Shown in pieces: positions 1 to 7,919 of a DNA stretch of 64,000 bases. The stretch is from positions 558,001-622,000 of the forward strand of contig NZ_JARSBP010000003.1 in assembly GCF_029623955.1 (NCBI RefSeq). Reading direction: 5' to 3'. The notes beneath the pieces are model-generated. The model saw only the letters and a list, made by a program, of their open reading frames with translations, searched no databases and was not told the DNA's origin. This DNA is from Mycobacterium sp. 236(2023) (GTDB taxonomy: Bacteria; Actinomycetota; Actinomycetes; Mycobacteriales; Mycobacteriaceae). The position numbers and the translations under genes were made by a program. The first letter of the stretch is position 1, and each line of letters starts with the position of its first letter.

Positions 1-563
1 ATCGCTACGCAGTTCCCTACATTGCGACCGATCTGTGTGGTGACGGCGGCTCCCCAGTCGCCGCCCTGTGCGCCGTAGCGCCGGTAGCCCAATCGCCCCA
101 TCAATGTCTCCCACGCCTGCGCGATCCGGCCGACACCCCACCCGGTGGCCGTCGGCTTGCCCGAGAAGCCGTACCCGGGAAGGGACGGGCACACCACGTC
201 GAAGCCCGCGTCGCTGAGCGGTTCGATGACCTTGCCGAACTCGACGATGGACCCGGGCCAGCCATGGGTGATGATCAACGGGAACGCGTCGTCGCGCCCG
301 CAGCGCTGGTGCACGAAGTGGATGTCGAGGCCGTCGATCTCGGTGGTGAAGTGGTCGAAGCGGTTCAGCGCGGCCTCGCGGGAGCGCCAGTCGTATTGGT
401 CGGCCCAGTACTCGGCGAGCTCAAGCGTGTACGCCAGGGGGATGCCCTGGCTCCAGTCGTCGACACATTCCGGTTCCGGCCAGCGGGTCCGCCTGAGGCG
501 GTCGGCGAGATCATCCAGCACGTCAGCGGGGACGTCGATCGTGAACGGCTGAATGGCGACCAT
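1..563 (-). CDS. Epoxide hydrolase family alpha/beta hydrolase, C-terminus outside window
   Basis: Reading the minus strand from an ATG at 563 gives 187 codons that run off the left edge. The first ~105 residues resemble the epoxide-hydrolase N-terminal domain. The oxyanion motif HGWPGS lies at residues 100-105 and the nucleophile motif GGDWG at 167-171, with D169 the expected nucleophile that opens the epoxide ring. The acid and histidine of the triad lie outside the window. Family membership is clear from the motifs; the substrate cannot be told. The gene diverges from the small membrane protein at 596, leaving only 32 bases for both promoters. Confidence 0.85.
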   Translation of the reverse strand, partial: MVAIQPFTIDVPADVLDDLADRLRRTRWPEPECVDDWSQGIPLAYTLELAEYWADQYDWRSREAALNRFDHFTTEIDGLDIHFVHQRCGRDDAFPLIITHGWPGSIVEFGKVIEPLSDAGFDVVCPSLPGYGFSGKPTATGWGVGRIAQAWETLMGRLGYRRYGAQGGDWGAAVTTQIGRNVGNCVA

Positions 564-595
564 GGCCCATCCTGGCATTTGGATAATCGGACAGT

Positions 596-1042
596 GTGGG
601 GACCCCGACGCTCATCCTGATCGCCGCGACGACACTGGCCGCGTGTGTCGCGCTCGGCGGCGCCCTCTACGAGGTGCTCGTCGTCGATCCGTTCTGGCCC
701 AAGCGGCCGGGCATCATCCAATCGCGCAACGGTGGCATTTCGCGGGTCCGGTTCTGGTTGCCCGCCCCCGTCATCTTCGAGGTGCTGCTCGTCGTCACGC
801 TGATCGTCACCTGGGGCGACTCCGACGTCGGCGCGGCTCTGCTGGTGGCGTTGGTCAGCCACGCCGCAATGCGCTTGTGGGCGTTGTTCGACTTGATTCC
901 CAAAGGTGCGGAGTTCGAACGTAAGGATCCCGCCGACGTCGACGAGGCGGCGGCGGTGAAGTGGACTCGGCGCAACATCATTCGAGTGCCGATGCTGCTC
1001 GTCACGTCCTGCGCGATGCTCGCCGCGCTCGCGCTTGCCTGA
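596..1042 (+). CDS. Small multi-pass membrane protein
   Basis: This 148-residue protein starts at a GTG. It has three or four hydrophobic segments (about residues 5-27, 55-75, 78-96 and 128-147) and a charged stretch in between (KGAEFERKDPADVDEA). I recognise no catalytic motif; the size and topology recall DUF1772-like integral membrane proteins, but that is only an impression. It diverges from the epoxide hydrolase and converges on the gene ending at 1089. Coding potential is good; function unknown. Confidence 0.7.
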   Translation: MGTPTLILIAATTLAACVALGGALYEVLVVDPFWPKRPGIIQSRNGGISRVRFWLPAPVIFEVLLVVTLIVTWGDSDVGAALLVALVSHAAMRLWALFDLIPKGAEFERKDPADVDEAAAVKWTRRNIIRVPMLLVTSCAMLAALALA

Positions 1043-1088
1043 TCAGATCTGCGGCGGAGTGAACTGGCTGTCAACGGCTTTGGCGATG

Positions 1089-1772
1089 TCAGGCTTCGAG
1101 TTCCCCGATCACGCGGCTCTCGATGGCTGCGCGGGTCGCGGCGGGAAGCACGATCAGGCCTGCGAGTTCCTTCTGCGCACGCCCGTACGCGCTGTCGCGT
1201 TCCTGGGGCGTCGCCCCGCTGTCGGCAGCCAACCGCAGCAGGCTCTGGGCCCGTGCCAACCTCTCCTGATCGGCGGCCGAGAAATCACTGCGGCGCCGCC
1301 GGATGGCCTCGGACTCGGCGATGTCGAACGCCGAGACGTAGTCGTTGACGGCATCGCGGTACTCGAGTTGGGCGTCGCGATCGTCGAGGACGTCGTCGAT
1401 CGTGCCGGGCCGCAGCAGATCGGCACGATTCTTGGCTCTGTGGAATCCTAGCGTCAGCGGCTCCCGCATGTCGGTCATCACCGGGAAGTCCAGCAGTTTG
1501 GCGACGTCGACCTCATAGGACAGCCACCGCTGATCCGTCGCGTCGTGAAGGTCGGCGACCTTGGCCATCTCGCGGCGGTTCCCGTCCGTGCGCGCCTGGC
1601 CGGTGGCGTGCGCGTGTGCCAGCGCGACCTTCGTCTCCTGCTTGATGCGGTAGCGCTCGAGTCTGCGCTGCGCCCGGCGCTCGTTGGCTGCCGCGATCCC
1701 CTTCGCGGCGGCGCCGATCGTTCCGCCGAACACGAAGATCAGCCACCAGAAGTTGCTGATGAAATGCAGCAC
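1089..1772 (-). CDS. Conserved hypothetical protein with N-terminal membrane anchor and charged coiled region
   Basis: The likely start is GTG 1772, with GGAG about 11 bases upstream; GTG 1781 is an alternative. The 227-residue product begins with one hydrophobic segment (residues 2-24, Trp/Phe/Gly rich), then an Arg-rich helix (NERRAQRRLERYR) and a long, charged, Ala/Glu-rich, probably helical region. This layout fits a single-pass membrane protein with a cytoplasmic coiled domain. No enzyme motif is visible. It diverges from the ABC-type gene at 1822. The open frame extends upstream through that gene, but the extension is antisense shadow. Confidence 0.7.
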   Translation of the reverse strand: MLHFISNFWWLIFVFGGTIGAAAKGIAAANERRAQRRLERYRIKQETKVALAHAHATGQARTDGNRREMAKVADLHDATDQRWLSYEVDVAKLLDFPVMTDMREPLTLGFHRAKNRADLLRPGTIDDVLDDRDAQLEYRDAVNDYVSAFDIAESEAIRRRRSDFSAADQERLARAQSLLRLAADSGATPQERDSAYGRAQKELAGLIVLPAATRAAIESRVIGELEA

Positions 1773-1821
1773 GGCGCCCACATCTCCAGAATGCCACCGG
1801 GCGTTGTGGTGGGATTGGTCC

Positions 1822-2523
1822 GTGACAGACGCAGCAAACCCTGATCCGGCGGTCATCGCCCGAGCGATCACGATGCGGGGCCCTTCGGGACCCGTGTACG
1901 GACCCGTCGACCTCGACATTACAGCCGGCGGCGTCACGGTGCTGGTTTGCCCGCCCGGATCGGGGCGCACGGCGCTGCTGATGACGCTCGCGGGCCGCAT
2001 GCGTCCCGGGTCGGGCACCCTGTCGGTCTTCGGCCGGAGCAAGGTCCGCGACGTCTTCACCGGCGCCGCCCTCGCGGCGATCGAGGACCTCGACGGCGTC
2101 TCGGAATCCGTAACCGTCGGCGACGCGCTCACCGAACAGATGCGCTGGGACGCGCGCTGGTACAAGCTGATCGGGCGCGCCGACGAGGCCGCCCTAGCGA
2201 AGATCTGCGGACCGGTGTTCGGAGATCTCCCGTTACCGCCGTTGCACGAGTACGTCGAGGAACTCAGCGAACTCGACCGCATGCTGCTGCGAGTCGCGCT
2301 GGCCAACACCGCACGCCCGCCGCTGCTCGTGGTCGGCGACATCGAGCAGGTCACCCACGACGAAAGCCGAGAGCATCTCGTCGCGCGTCTCGTCGAACTC
2401 GGCGCGGAGCAGACGGTGGTCACGGCGAGTGCGAACGGCGTGACCGATCACCCCGTGCATCAGATCCCCGTCGAGAACACCTCCCGCGTCAGCCACGCCG
2501 GTCAGCAGAAAGGTGGTGCCTGA
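1822..2523 (+). CDS. ABC-transporter ATPase-like protein with degenerate Walker A
   Basis: From GTG 1822 this encodes 233 residues with the overall plan of an ABC nucleotide-binding subunit: an early strand region, a P-loop-like segment CPPGSGRT at residues 43-50, a signature-like segment (ELSELDR) and a Walker-B-like segment (PPLLVVGDIE). The P-loop lacks the first Gly and has Arg in place of the catalytic Lys, and no LSGGQ is present, so ATP hydrolysis may be lost or altered. Its stop overlaps the ATG of the YhgE/Pip protein by one base (TGATG), so the two are translationally coupled and probably form one export complex. Confidence 0.75.
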   Translation: MTDAANPDPAVIARAITMRGPSGPVYGPVDLDITAGGVTVLVCPPGSGRTALLMTLAGRMRPGSGTLSVFGRSKVRDVFTGAALAAIEDLDGVSESVTVGDALTEQMRWDARWYKLIGRADEAALAKICGPVFGDLPLPPLHEYVEELSELDRMLLRVALANTARPPLLVVGDIEQVTHDESREHLVARLVELGAEQTVVTASANGVTDHPVHQIPVENTSRVSHAGQQKGGA

Positions 2524-4532
2524 TGGCGCTCGCCGGAATGTCGTTGGGCACCGATCTCAAGCGGTACTCCCGCGGATCGATGCCCCGGATCGCGCTGGTC
2601 ACGATCATCCTGATGCCCTTGCTCTACGGGGCCATGTACCTGTGGGCGTTCTGGAATCCGTTCGCCGAGGTCGGCAAGGTCCCGGTCGCGCTGGTCAACG
2701 AGGACCGCGGCGTACAGACCCAGGGACAGGAGTTGCGCGCCGGCGACCAGGTCGCCGAAGCGCTCATCGGTTCCGGCCAGCTCAAACTCACCGAGATGTC
2801 GGCCGAGGAAGCCGCGGACGGCGTCGCCAGTGGCGATTACTACTTCTCGATCACGCTGCCGCAGGACTTCAGCGAACGTGTCGCGTCGCCGTCGGGCGAG
2901 GACCCGCAGCAGGCGCAGATCACGTTCACGTTCAACGATGCCAACAACTACCTGGCGTCGATCATCGGGCAGAACGCGTCCCGCGAGGTCGTCAATCAGG
3001 TCAACGCCAAGATCGGCGAACAGACGGTGGGCGCCGTCCTGTCGGGACTGACCGATGCGGGCAAGGGCCTCGATCAGGCCGCCGACGGGGCCCAGCAGCT
3101 CGCGACGGGTCTCGACAGTGCCGATGACGGGGCCCATCGACTGGCCGCCGGTGCCGACACGTTGTCGTCGGGCCTCGACAGCGCGCGGGCCGGCTCCGCC
3201 GAATTGGCCGCTGGCACCAGGCAATTGGCGGGTGCCGTGGATACCGCGACCGATCCGCTGCTGGAGATGCTGGATCGTGTCGGCGGGCTGAGACTCAACC
3301 CCGATGAGGTCGCGATTGCCGCGCAGCACCTGTCCAGCGCCGTCCGCTCGACCACCGATCGCATCGCCGCCCTGAACGTCAACAGCGCGCAGGCCGCGGC
3401 GATCGTCGACCAGGCCGTGGGGTTCCTCCAGGCAAATCCTGATCCCGCGGTGCGCGACGCGGGGCACGCGCTGGCCGGTGCGCAGCGACTGTTGCGCGCG
3501 CAAGGTATCGATCCGACCACCGATGACGGGCTGATCCGCCTGCGCGACAGCGCATCCCGTCTGGAGGACGAGCTCGGTGACCCCAACAGCAAGCTGCGCG
3601 TCTTCCTGGCCAATGCGCTCAACGGCGGGCTTCGCTCCGACATCGCCAAGCTCAGAGACGGCGTCGACGAGCTGAACTCCGGTGCGCAGCGCCTGAGCGC
3701 CGGTTTGGTGCAGCTTTCTGACGGCGGCCACGAATTATCCAGTGGAGCAAGTCAACTCGCTGACGGTACGCAGAAGTTGCGGGACGGCGGTCAGGAGTTG
3801 GCCACCAAACTGCGGCAGGGTTCCACCCAGATCCCCTCGTGGACTCCGCAACAGCGCACCGAGGTGGCGCAGACACTGGCGGCGCCGGTGGGGGCGGACC
3901 TGGTGAACAACAATCCCGCACCCACCTTCGGCACGGGTTTCGCGCCGTTCTTCATGCCGCTGGCCCTGTTCATCGGCACGCTGATCATCTGGATGTTGTT
4001 GAAGCCGTTGCAGTCCCGTCCCATCGTCAACGGCCTGGGCGCCCTGCGGGTGGTACTGGCCTCGTACTGGCCCGCCTTGCTGATCGCGGTGTGCCAGGTC
4101 CTCGTCATGTACGGGGTCGTCCACTTCGGTGTCGGTCTGCAGGCCAAGTATCCACTGGCGACGGTGGCTTTCCTCGTGCTCATCGCCGGTACGTTCCTCG
4201 CGATGATCCAGGCGTTCAACGCGGTGTTCGGGGTGCCCGTCGGCCGGGTGGTCACTCTCGCATTCCTGATGCTGCAGCTGGTGTCCGCGGGCGGGATCTA
4301 TCCGGTCGAGACGACGGCGAAACCGTTCCAGATCATCCACCCGTTCGATCCGATGACGTACGCGGTCAACGGGCTGCGGCAGCTCACCGTCGGTGGCATC
4401 GACTCGAGGCTGTGGATCGCGATCGCGGTGCTCGGTGGTCTGCTTGTGGCGTCTCTGGCGGCCAGTGCGTGGGCGGCCAGACGCAACCGCCAGTACACGA
4501 TGGACCGTTTGCGCCCACCGATCGAGGTCTAA
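2523..4532 (+). CDS. YhgE/Pip family ABC-2-type membrane protein
   Basis: The protein has 669 residues. One transmembrane segment lies at about residues 19-42, followed by a ~430-residue extracytoplasmic region. Its middle carries repeated Gly/Ala/Ser/Leu/Asp turns (for example LATGLDSADDGAHRLAAG), the coiled repeat typical of YhgE/Pip proteins. Five or six C-terminal membrane segments begin near residue 475. The family includes the phage-infection protein of lactococci and ESX-like export factors; these act as membrane translocators or receptors. The start is fixed by the one-base overlap with the upstream ATPase-like gene. A longer in-frame extension upstream is shadow of that gene. Confidence 0.85.
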   Translation: MALAGMSLGTDLKRYSRGSMPRIALVTIILMPLLYGAMYLWAFWNPFAEVGKVPVALVNEDRGVQTQGQELRAGDQVAEALIGSGQLKLTEMSAEEAADGVASGDYYFSITLPQDFSERVASPSGEDPQQAQITFTFNDANNYLASIIGQNASREVVNQVNAKIGEQTVGAVLSGLTDAGKGLDQAADGAQQLATGLDSADDGAHRLAAGADTLSSGLDSARAGSAELAAGTRQLAGAVDTATDPLLEMLDRVGGLRLNPDEVAIAAQHLSSAVRSTTDRIAALNVNSAQAAAIVDQAVGFLQANPDPAVRDAGHALAGAQRLLRAQGIDPTTDDGLIRLRDSASRLEDELGDPNSKLRVFLANALNGGLRSDIAKLRDGVDELNSGAQRLSAGLVQLSDGGHELSSGASQLADGTQKLRDGGQELATKLRQGSTQIPSWTPQQRTEVAQTLAAPVGADLVNNNPAPTFGTGFAPFFMPLALFIGTLIIWMLLKPLQSRPIVNGLGALRVVLASYWPALLIAVCQVLVMYGVVHFGVGLQAKYPLATVAFLVLIAGTFLAMIQAFNAVFGVPVGRVVTLAFLMLQLVSAGGIYPVETTAKPFQIIHPFDPMTYAVNGLRQLTVGGIDSRLWIAIAVLGGLLVASLAASAWAARRNRQYTMDRLRPPIEV

Positions 4533-4539
4533 TTTCCCA

Positions 4540-6012
4540 CTAGGGCAGGCCGATGCGGCGGTAGCGCTCGAACCGGGCGGCCAGTCGCTGCTCGTCCGGT
4601 ATCGAGCGCAGCTGGTGAAGTTCCGCGGCGATCGTCGCCGACAGCCGCTCGGTGAACGCCCGGGGTTCGTCCGCGGCGTCCGGATACTCGGGCACCACGG
4701 TGTCGACGATCCTGTTGCGCAGCAGGTCGACCGACCGGATCCCCTGGGCGGCGGCCAGTTCCGGGGCATGGTCGACATCGCGAAACACGATGGCGCTGGC
4801 GCCTTCTGGAGGCAGGGGCGCCAGCCAGCCGTGCAGGGCGGCGAGCACACGGTCGGCGGGCACCATCGCCAGCGCAGGCCCGCCGCTGCCCTGGCCGAGT
4901 AGCACCGAGACCGTCGGCGTGTCCAGCGTGACCAATTCGGCGAGGCAGTGGGCGATCTCCCCGGCGAGCCCGCCCTCCTCGGCTTCGGCCGACAGGGCGG
5001 GGCCCGCGGTGTCGATGACGAGGACCAGCGGCAGCTTCAGGCTCGCCGCCAGGGCCATACCGCGCCGGGCCTCACGCAGCGCCGCAGGACCGACGAGCCC
5101 ACCGGTGACGCGCTGCTGCCCGAGGACCACGGCCGGTTGCCCGCCGAAGCGGGCCAGCGCCAGCATCATCGTGGCGTCCTCTCCCTGCCCCGTGCCGGAC
5201 AGCAGCACGCGCTCGGTCGAGCCGTGGCGCAACAGGAAGCTGACACCGGGCCGATCGGGGCGTCGGGAAATCTCGACGGAGTCCCACGCCGGGATGTCGG
5301 GCAGCGGCTCGGGCTCGGGCATCGCGGGTGGCTCGCCAGGGCCATCGGCGACAACTTTCAACGTCCGGTCCAGGGTGGTCCGGAGGATCTCCAGGGGCAC
5401 CACGGCGTCGACGACTCCGTGACGCTGCAGGTTCTCGGCAGTCTGGATGCCCTTCGGGAACGGTTCACCGTAGAGATGCTCATAGACGCGGGGACCGAGG
5501 AATCCGATCAGCGCTCCCGGCTCGGCGGCCGTGACGTGGCCCAGCGACCCCCAGGACGCGAACACCCCGCCGGTGGTCGGATGCCTCAGATACACCAGGT
5601 AGGGCAGGTGTGCTTTCTTGTGCAGCTCGACCGCGGCGGCGATCTTGACCATCTGCAGGAACGCGACGGTGCCCTCCTGCATGCGGGTGCCGCCGGAACT
5701 CGGTGACGCGAGAAGTGGCAGCTGCTCGGCGGTGGCCCGGTGAATCGCGGCGATGATGCGCTCGGCCGCCGCGACGCCGATGGAGCCGGCAAGGAAGTCG
5801 AACTCGCAGGCCACGAGCGCGACACGGCGGCCGAACACCAGGCCTTCGCCGGTCAGCACGGACTCGTCGAACCCGGTCGCGGCCGCGGCAGCGTCGAGTT
5901 CGGAGCGATATTCCGCGGACATCGGGACGGCCGCGGGCGGTTCATCCCAGCTGGTGAAGGAGCCTTCGTCGAGGAGCGCATCGCGCAGCTGCAGGGCACC
6001 GATCCGGCTCAC
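4540..6012 (-). CDS. accD3: Acyl-CoA carboxylase carboxyltransferase subunit AccD3
   Basis: The 490-residue carboxyltransferase would move CO2 from carboxybiotin to an acyl-CoA. It matches M. tuberculosis AccD3 (Rv0904c) closely along its length as I recall that sequence, including the SPSSGGTRMQEG segment, the FASWGSLGH segment and the C-terminal LPPEGASAIVFRD stretch. Both crotonase-fold halves are present. Start GTG 6012 matches the expected N-terminus MSRIGALQLRDA and has no Shine-Dalgarno; a -10-like box lies 10 bases upstream, so the mRNA may be leaderless. It diverges from echA6, as in M. tuberculosis. Its physiological acyl-CoA substrate is not settled. Confidence 0.93.
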   Translation of the reverse strand: MSRIGALQLRDALLDEGSFTSWDEPPAAVPMSAEYRSELDAAAAATGFDESVLTGEGLVFGRRVALVACEFDFLAGSIGVAAAERIIAAIHRATAEQLPLLASPSSGGTRMQEGTVAFLQMVKIAAAVELHKKAHLPYLVYLRHPTTGGVFASWGSLGHVTAAEPGALIGFLGPRVYEHLYGEPFPKGIQTAENLQRHGVVDAVVPLEILRTTLDRTLKVVADGPGEPPAMPEPEPLPDIPAWDSVEISRRPDRPGVSFLLRHGSTERVLLSGTGQGEDATMMLALARFGGQPAVVLGQQRVTGGLVGPAALREARRGMALAASLKLPLVLVIDTAGPALSAEAEEGGLAGEIAHCLAELVTLDTPTVSVLLGQGSGGPALAMVPADRVLAALHGWLAPLPPEGASAIVFRDVDHAPELAAAQGIRSVDLLRNRIVDTVVPEYPDAADEPRAFTERLSATIAAELHQLRSIPDEQRLAARFERYRRIGLP

Positions 6013-6022
6013 AGGAAAAAGG

Positions 6023-6029
6023 CTAATAG
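6023..6029. promoter_or_regulatory. Overlapping bidirectional -10 element between accD3 and echA6
   Basis: The 26-base gap between the two starts contains CTAATAG. It reads TAATAG on the plus strand, ending 9 bases before the echA6 ATG, and TATTAG on the minus strand, ending 10 bases before the accD3 GTG. Neither start has a purine-rich ribosome site. This suggests two opposed promoters sharing one -10 region and producing leaderless or nearly leaderless transcripts, which mycobacteria translate well. No -35 was identified. Confidence 0.4.
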
Positions 6030-6038
6030 TGTGGGCTC

Positions 6039-6773
6039 ATGATTGGAGTGACCCGCGACGGCCACGTGATGACTCTGGAGCTGCAGCGCCCCGAGCGGCG
6101 CAATGCCCTCAACGCCGAACTCGTGGACGGTCTGCGCGATGCGATCGAGAAAGCTGCTGCCGATGACGTCCGCGCCATCGTCCTGACCGGGGCGGGGCAC
6201 GTCTTCAGCTCGGGCGCCGACCTCTCAGGCGGCCAGGGTGTCGCCGACGAACTGCCGGACAAGGCGAAGGCGCTGAACCTGGCGATCGACCGGGCGCCGA
6301 TCCCGGTGATCGGCGCCATCAACGGTCCGGCGATCGGGGCAGGGGTCATCCTGTCGATGATCTGCGACCTGCGCGTCGTCGCACCGGAGGCGTACTTCCA
6401 GTTTCCGGTGGCGAAATACGGTATCGCGCTGGACAACTGGAGTATCCGCAGGTTGACGTCGCTCGTCGGTGCAGGGCGGGCCAGGGGCATGCTGATGGCG
6501 GCCGAACGCCTCACCGCCGACGTCGCGCTGCAGACGGGCATGGCCAACAGGATCGGCACGCTCGCCGACGCGCAGGCCTGGGCGCAGGAGATCGCCGGTT
6601 TCGCGCCGCTGGCGCTGCAGCACGCCAAGCGAGTTCTCAACGACGACGGCGCGTACGAAGATCCGTGGCCCGCGCACGAGGAACTCTTCGAGCGCGCGTG
6701 GAAGAGCCAGGACATCATCGAAGCCCAGGTGGCACGCATCGAGAAGCGCCCACCGAACTTCCAGGGCGCCTGA
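6039..6773 (+). CDS. echA6: Enoyl-CoA hydratase-fold protein EchA6
   Basis: The protein has 244 residues of crotonase fold and aligns end to end with M. tuberculosis EchA6 (Rv0905) as I recall it, sharing [12 protein letters not shown], the oxyanion segment [30 protein letters not shown] and the ending [10 protein letters not shown]. Literature on EchA6 describes an acyl-CoA binding protein lacking hydratase activity that feeds fatty acyl-CoA to FAS-II for mycolate synthesis and is a drug target. That role is assumed here by orthology and synteny. Its stop overlaps the ATG of the next gene by one base. Confidence 0.93.
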   Translation: MIGVTRDGHVMTLELQRPERRNALNAELVDGLRDAIEKAAADDVRAIVLTGAGHVFSSGADLSGGQGVADELPDKAKALNLAIDRAPIPVIGAINGPAIGAGVILSMICDLRVVAPEAYFQFPVAKYGIALDNWSIRRLTSLVGAGRARGMLMAAERLTADVALQTGMANRIGTLADAQAWAQEIAGFAPLALQHAKRVLNDDGAYEDPWPAHEELFERAWKSQDIIEAQVARIEKRPPNFQGA

Positions 6774-7891
6774 TGATCGGGCGCACGGCGCTGCGATTCG
6801 GGTTCGGGACGGCGTCGCTGCTGGCCGGCGGGTGGGTGCTGCGCGCGCTGCAGGGCACCCCGGCCTCGCTGGGGGCCACCCCGGCCGAGATCGCGCCGGT
6901 CGCCCGCCGCTCGCCGCACTACAAGGACGGCAAGTTCATCAACCTGGAGGCTTCGTCGTCGGGTTTCCCGATGGACCGCGAGTTGCAGCGCAAACTGCTC
7001 CGCGACCTGGCCAACGCCTCGTCGGTCGGGAAGCCGCCGGGGCCGATCCCGATGAAGGATCCGCCGACGGTCGATCCGACGGCAGCCGATGCCGCAGCCA
7101 GTTGGTATGGCCACTCCAGCGCGCTGATCGAGATCGACGGCTACCGGGTGCTGGCCGACCCGGTATGGAGCGAGCGGTGCTCGCCGTCGCGCAATGTCGG
7201 TCCGCAGCGCATGCACGACGTGCCGCTGCTCCTTGAAGCACTCCCGGCTCTCGACGCGATAGTGATCAGCCACGACCACTACGACCACCTCGACATCGAC
7301 ACCATCGTGGCGTTGGCACGCAGTCAGCGGGCACCGTTCGTCGTCCCGCTGGGCATCGGCGTGCACCTGCGCAAGTGGGGCATCCCCGAAAGCCGGATCG
7401 TCGAACTCGACTGGCACGAAGCCCACCAGATCGGCGACCTGACACTGATCTGCACGCCCGCCCGGCACTTCTCGGGCCGCCTGTTCTCCCGCGATACCAC
7501 GCTCTGGGCCTCGTGGGTGATCAGCGGGCCGGCGCACAAGGCATTCTTCGGCGGCGACACCGGATACACGAAGAGCTTCGCCGACATCGGGGCGCAGTAC
7601 GGGCCGTTCGACCTGACGCTGTTGCCGATCGGCGCGTACCACCCGGCATTCGCCGATATCCACATGAACCCCGAAGAGGCGGTGCGCGCGCATCTGGACC
7701 TCGCCGATGTCGACAACAGCCTGATGGTGCCCATTCACTGGGCGACCTTCCGGTTGGCCCCGCACCCGTGGGCGGAGCCGGTCGAGCGGCTGGTCGCGTC
7801 CGCCGACGTCGAACGGGTACGTATCGCGGTGCCGATGCCCGGCGAACGCGTGCTTCCCGACTCGACATTCACCCCGTGGTGGCGGCTCTAG
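6773..7891 (+). CDS. MBL-fold metallo-hydrolase (Rv0906-type, NAPE-PLD-like)
   Basis: The 372-residue protein equals Rv0906 in length and position. The N-terminus (residues 1-25) is hydrophobic and may anchor or export it. The metallo-beta-lactamase signature HDHYDHLD lies near residue 165; later metal-binding segments include PARHFSGR and GGDTGY, and a C-terminal VPIHW supplies the last histidine. This pattern resembles the N-acyl-phosphatidylethanolamine phospholipase D/UlaG branch of the fold, so a phosphodiester or lipid substrate is possible. The start is set by the TGATG junction with echA6; a longer frame upstream is shadow. Confidence 0.88.
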   Translation: MIGRTALRFGFGTASLLAGGWVLRALQGTPASLGATPAEIAPVARRSPHYKDGKFINLEASSSGFPMDRELQRKLLRDLANASSVGKPPGPIPMKDPPTVDPTAADAAASWYGHSSALIEIDGYRVLADPVWSERCSPSRNVGPQRMHDVPLLLEALPALDAIVISHDHYDHLDIDTIVALARSQRAPFVVPLGIGVHLRKWGIPESRIVELDWHEAHQIGDLTLICTPARHFSGRLFSRDTTLWASWVISGPAHKAFFGGDTGYTKSFADIGAQYGPFDLTLLPIGAYHPAFADIHMNPEEAVRAHLDLADVDNSLMVPIHWATFRLAPHPWAEPVERLVASADVERVRIAVPMPGERVLPDSTFTPWWRL

Positions 7892-7919
7892 ACGACGGCG
7901 ACGCGTTACCGTTCTGGGC

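Noticed and set aside
1947-2522. N-terminal extension of the YhgE/Pip frame
   Set aside because: It overlaps the ABC-type gene in another frame and is Arg-rich; the coupled ATG at 2523 gives the expected N-terminus with a membrane helix.
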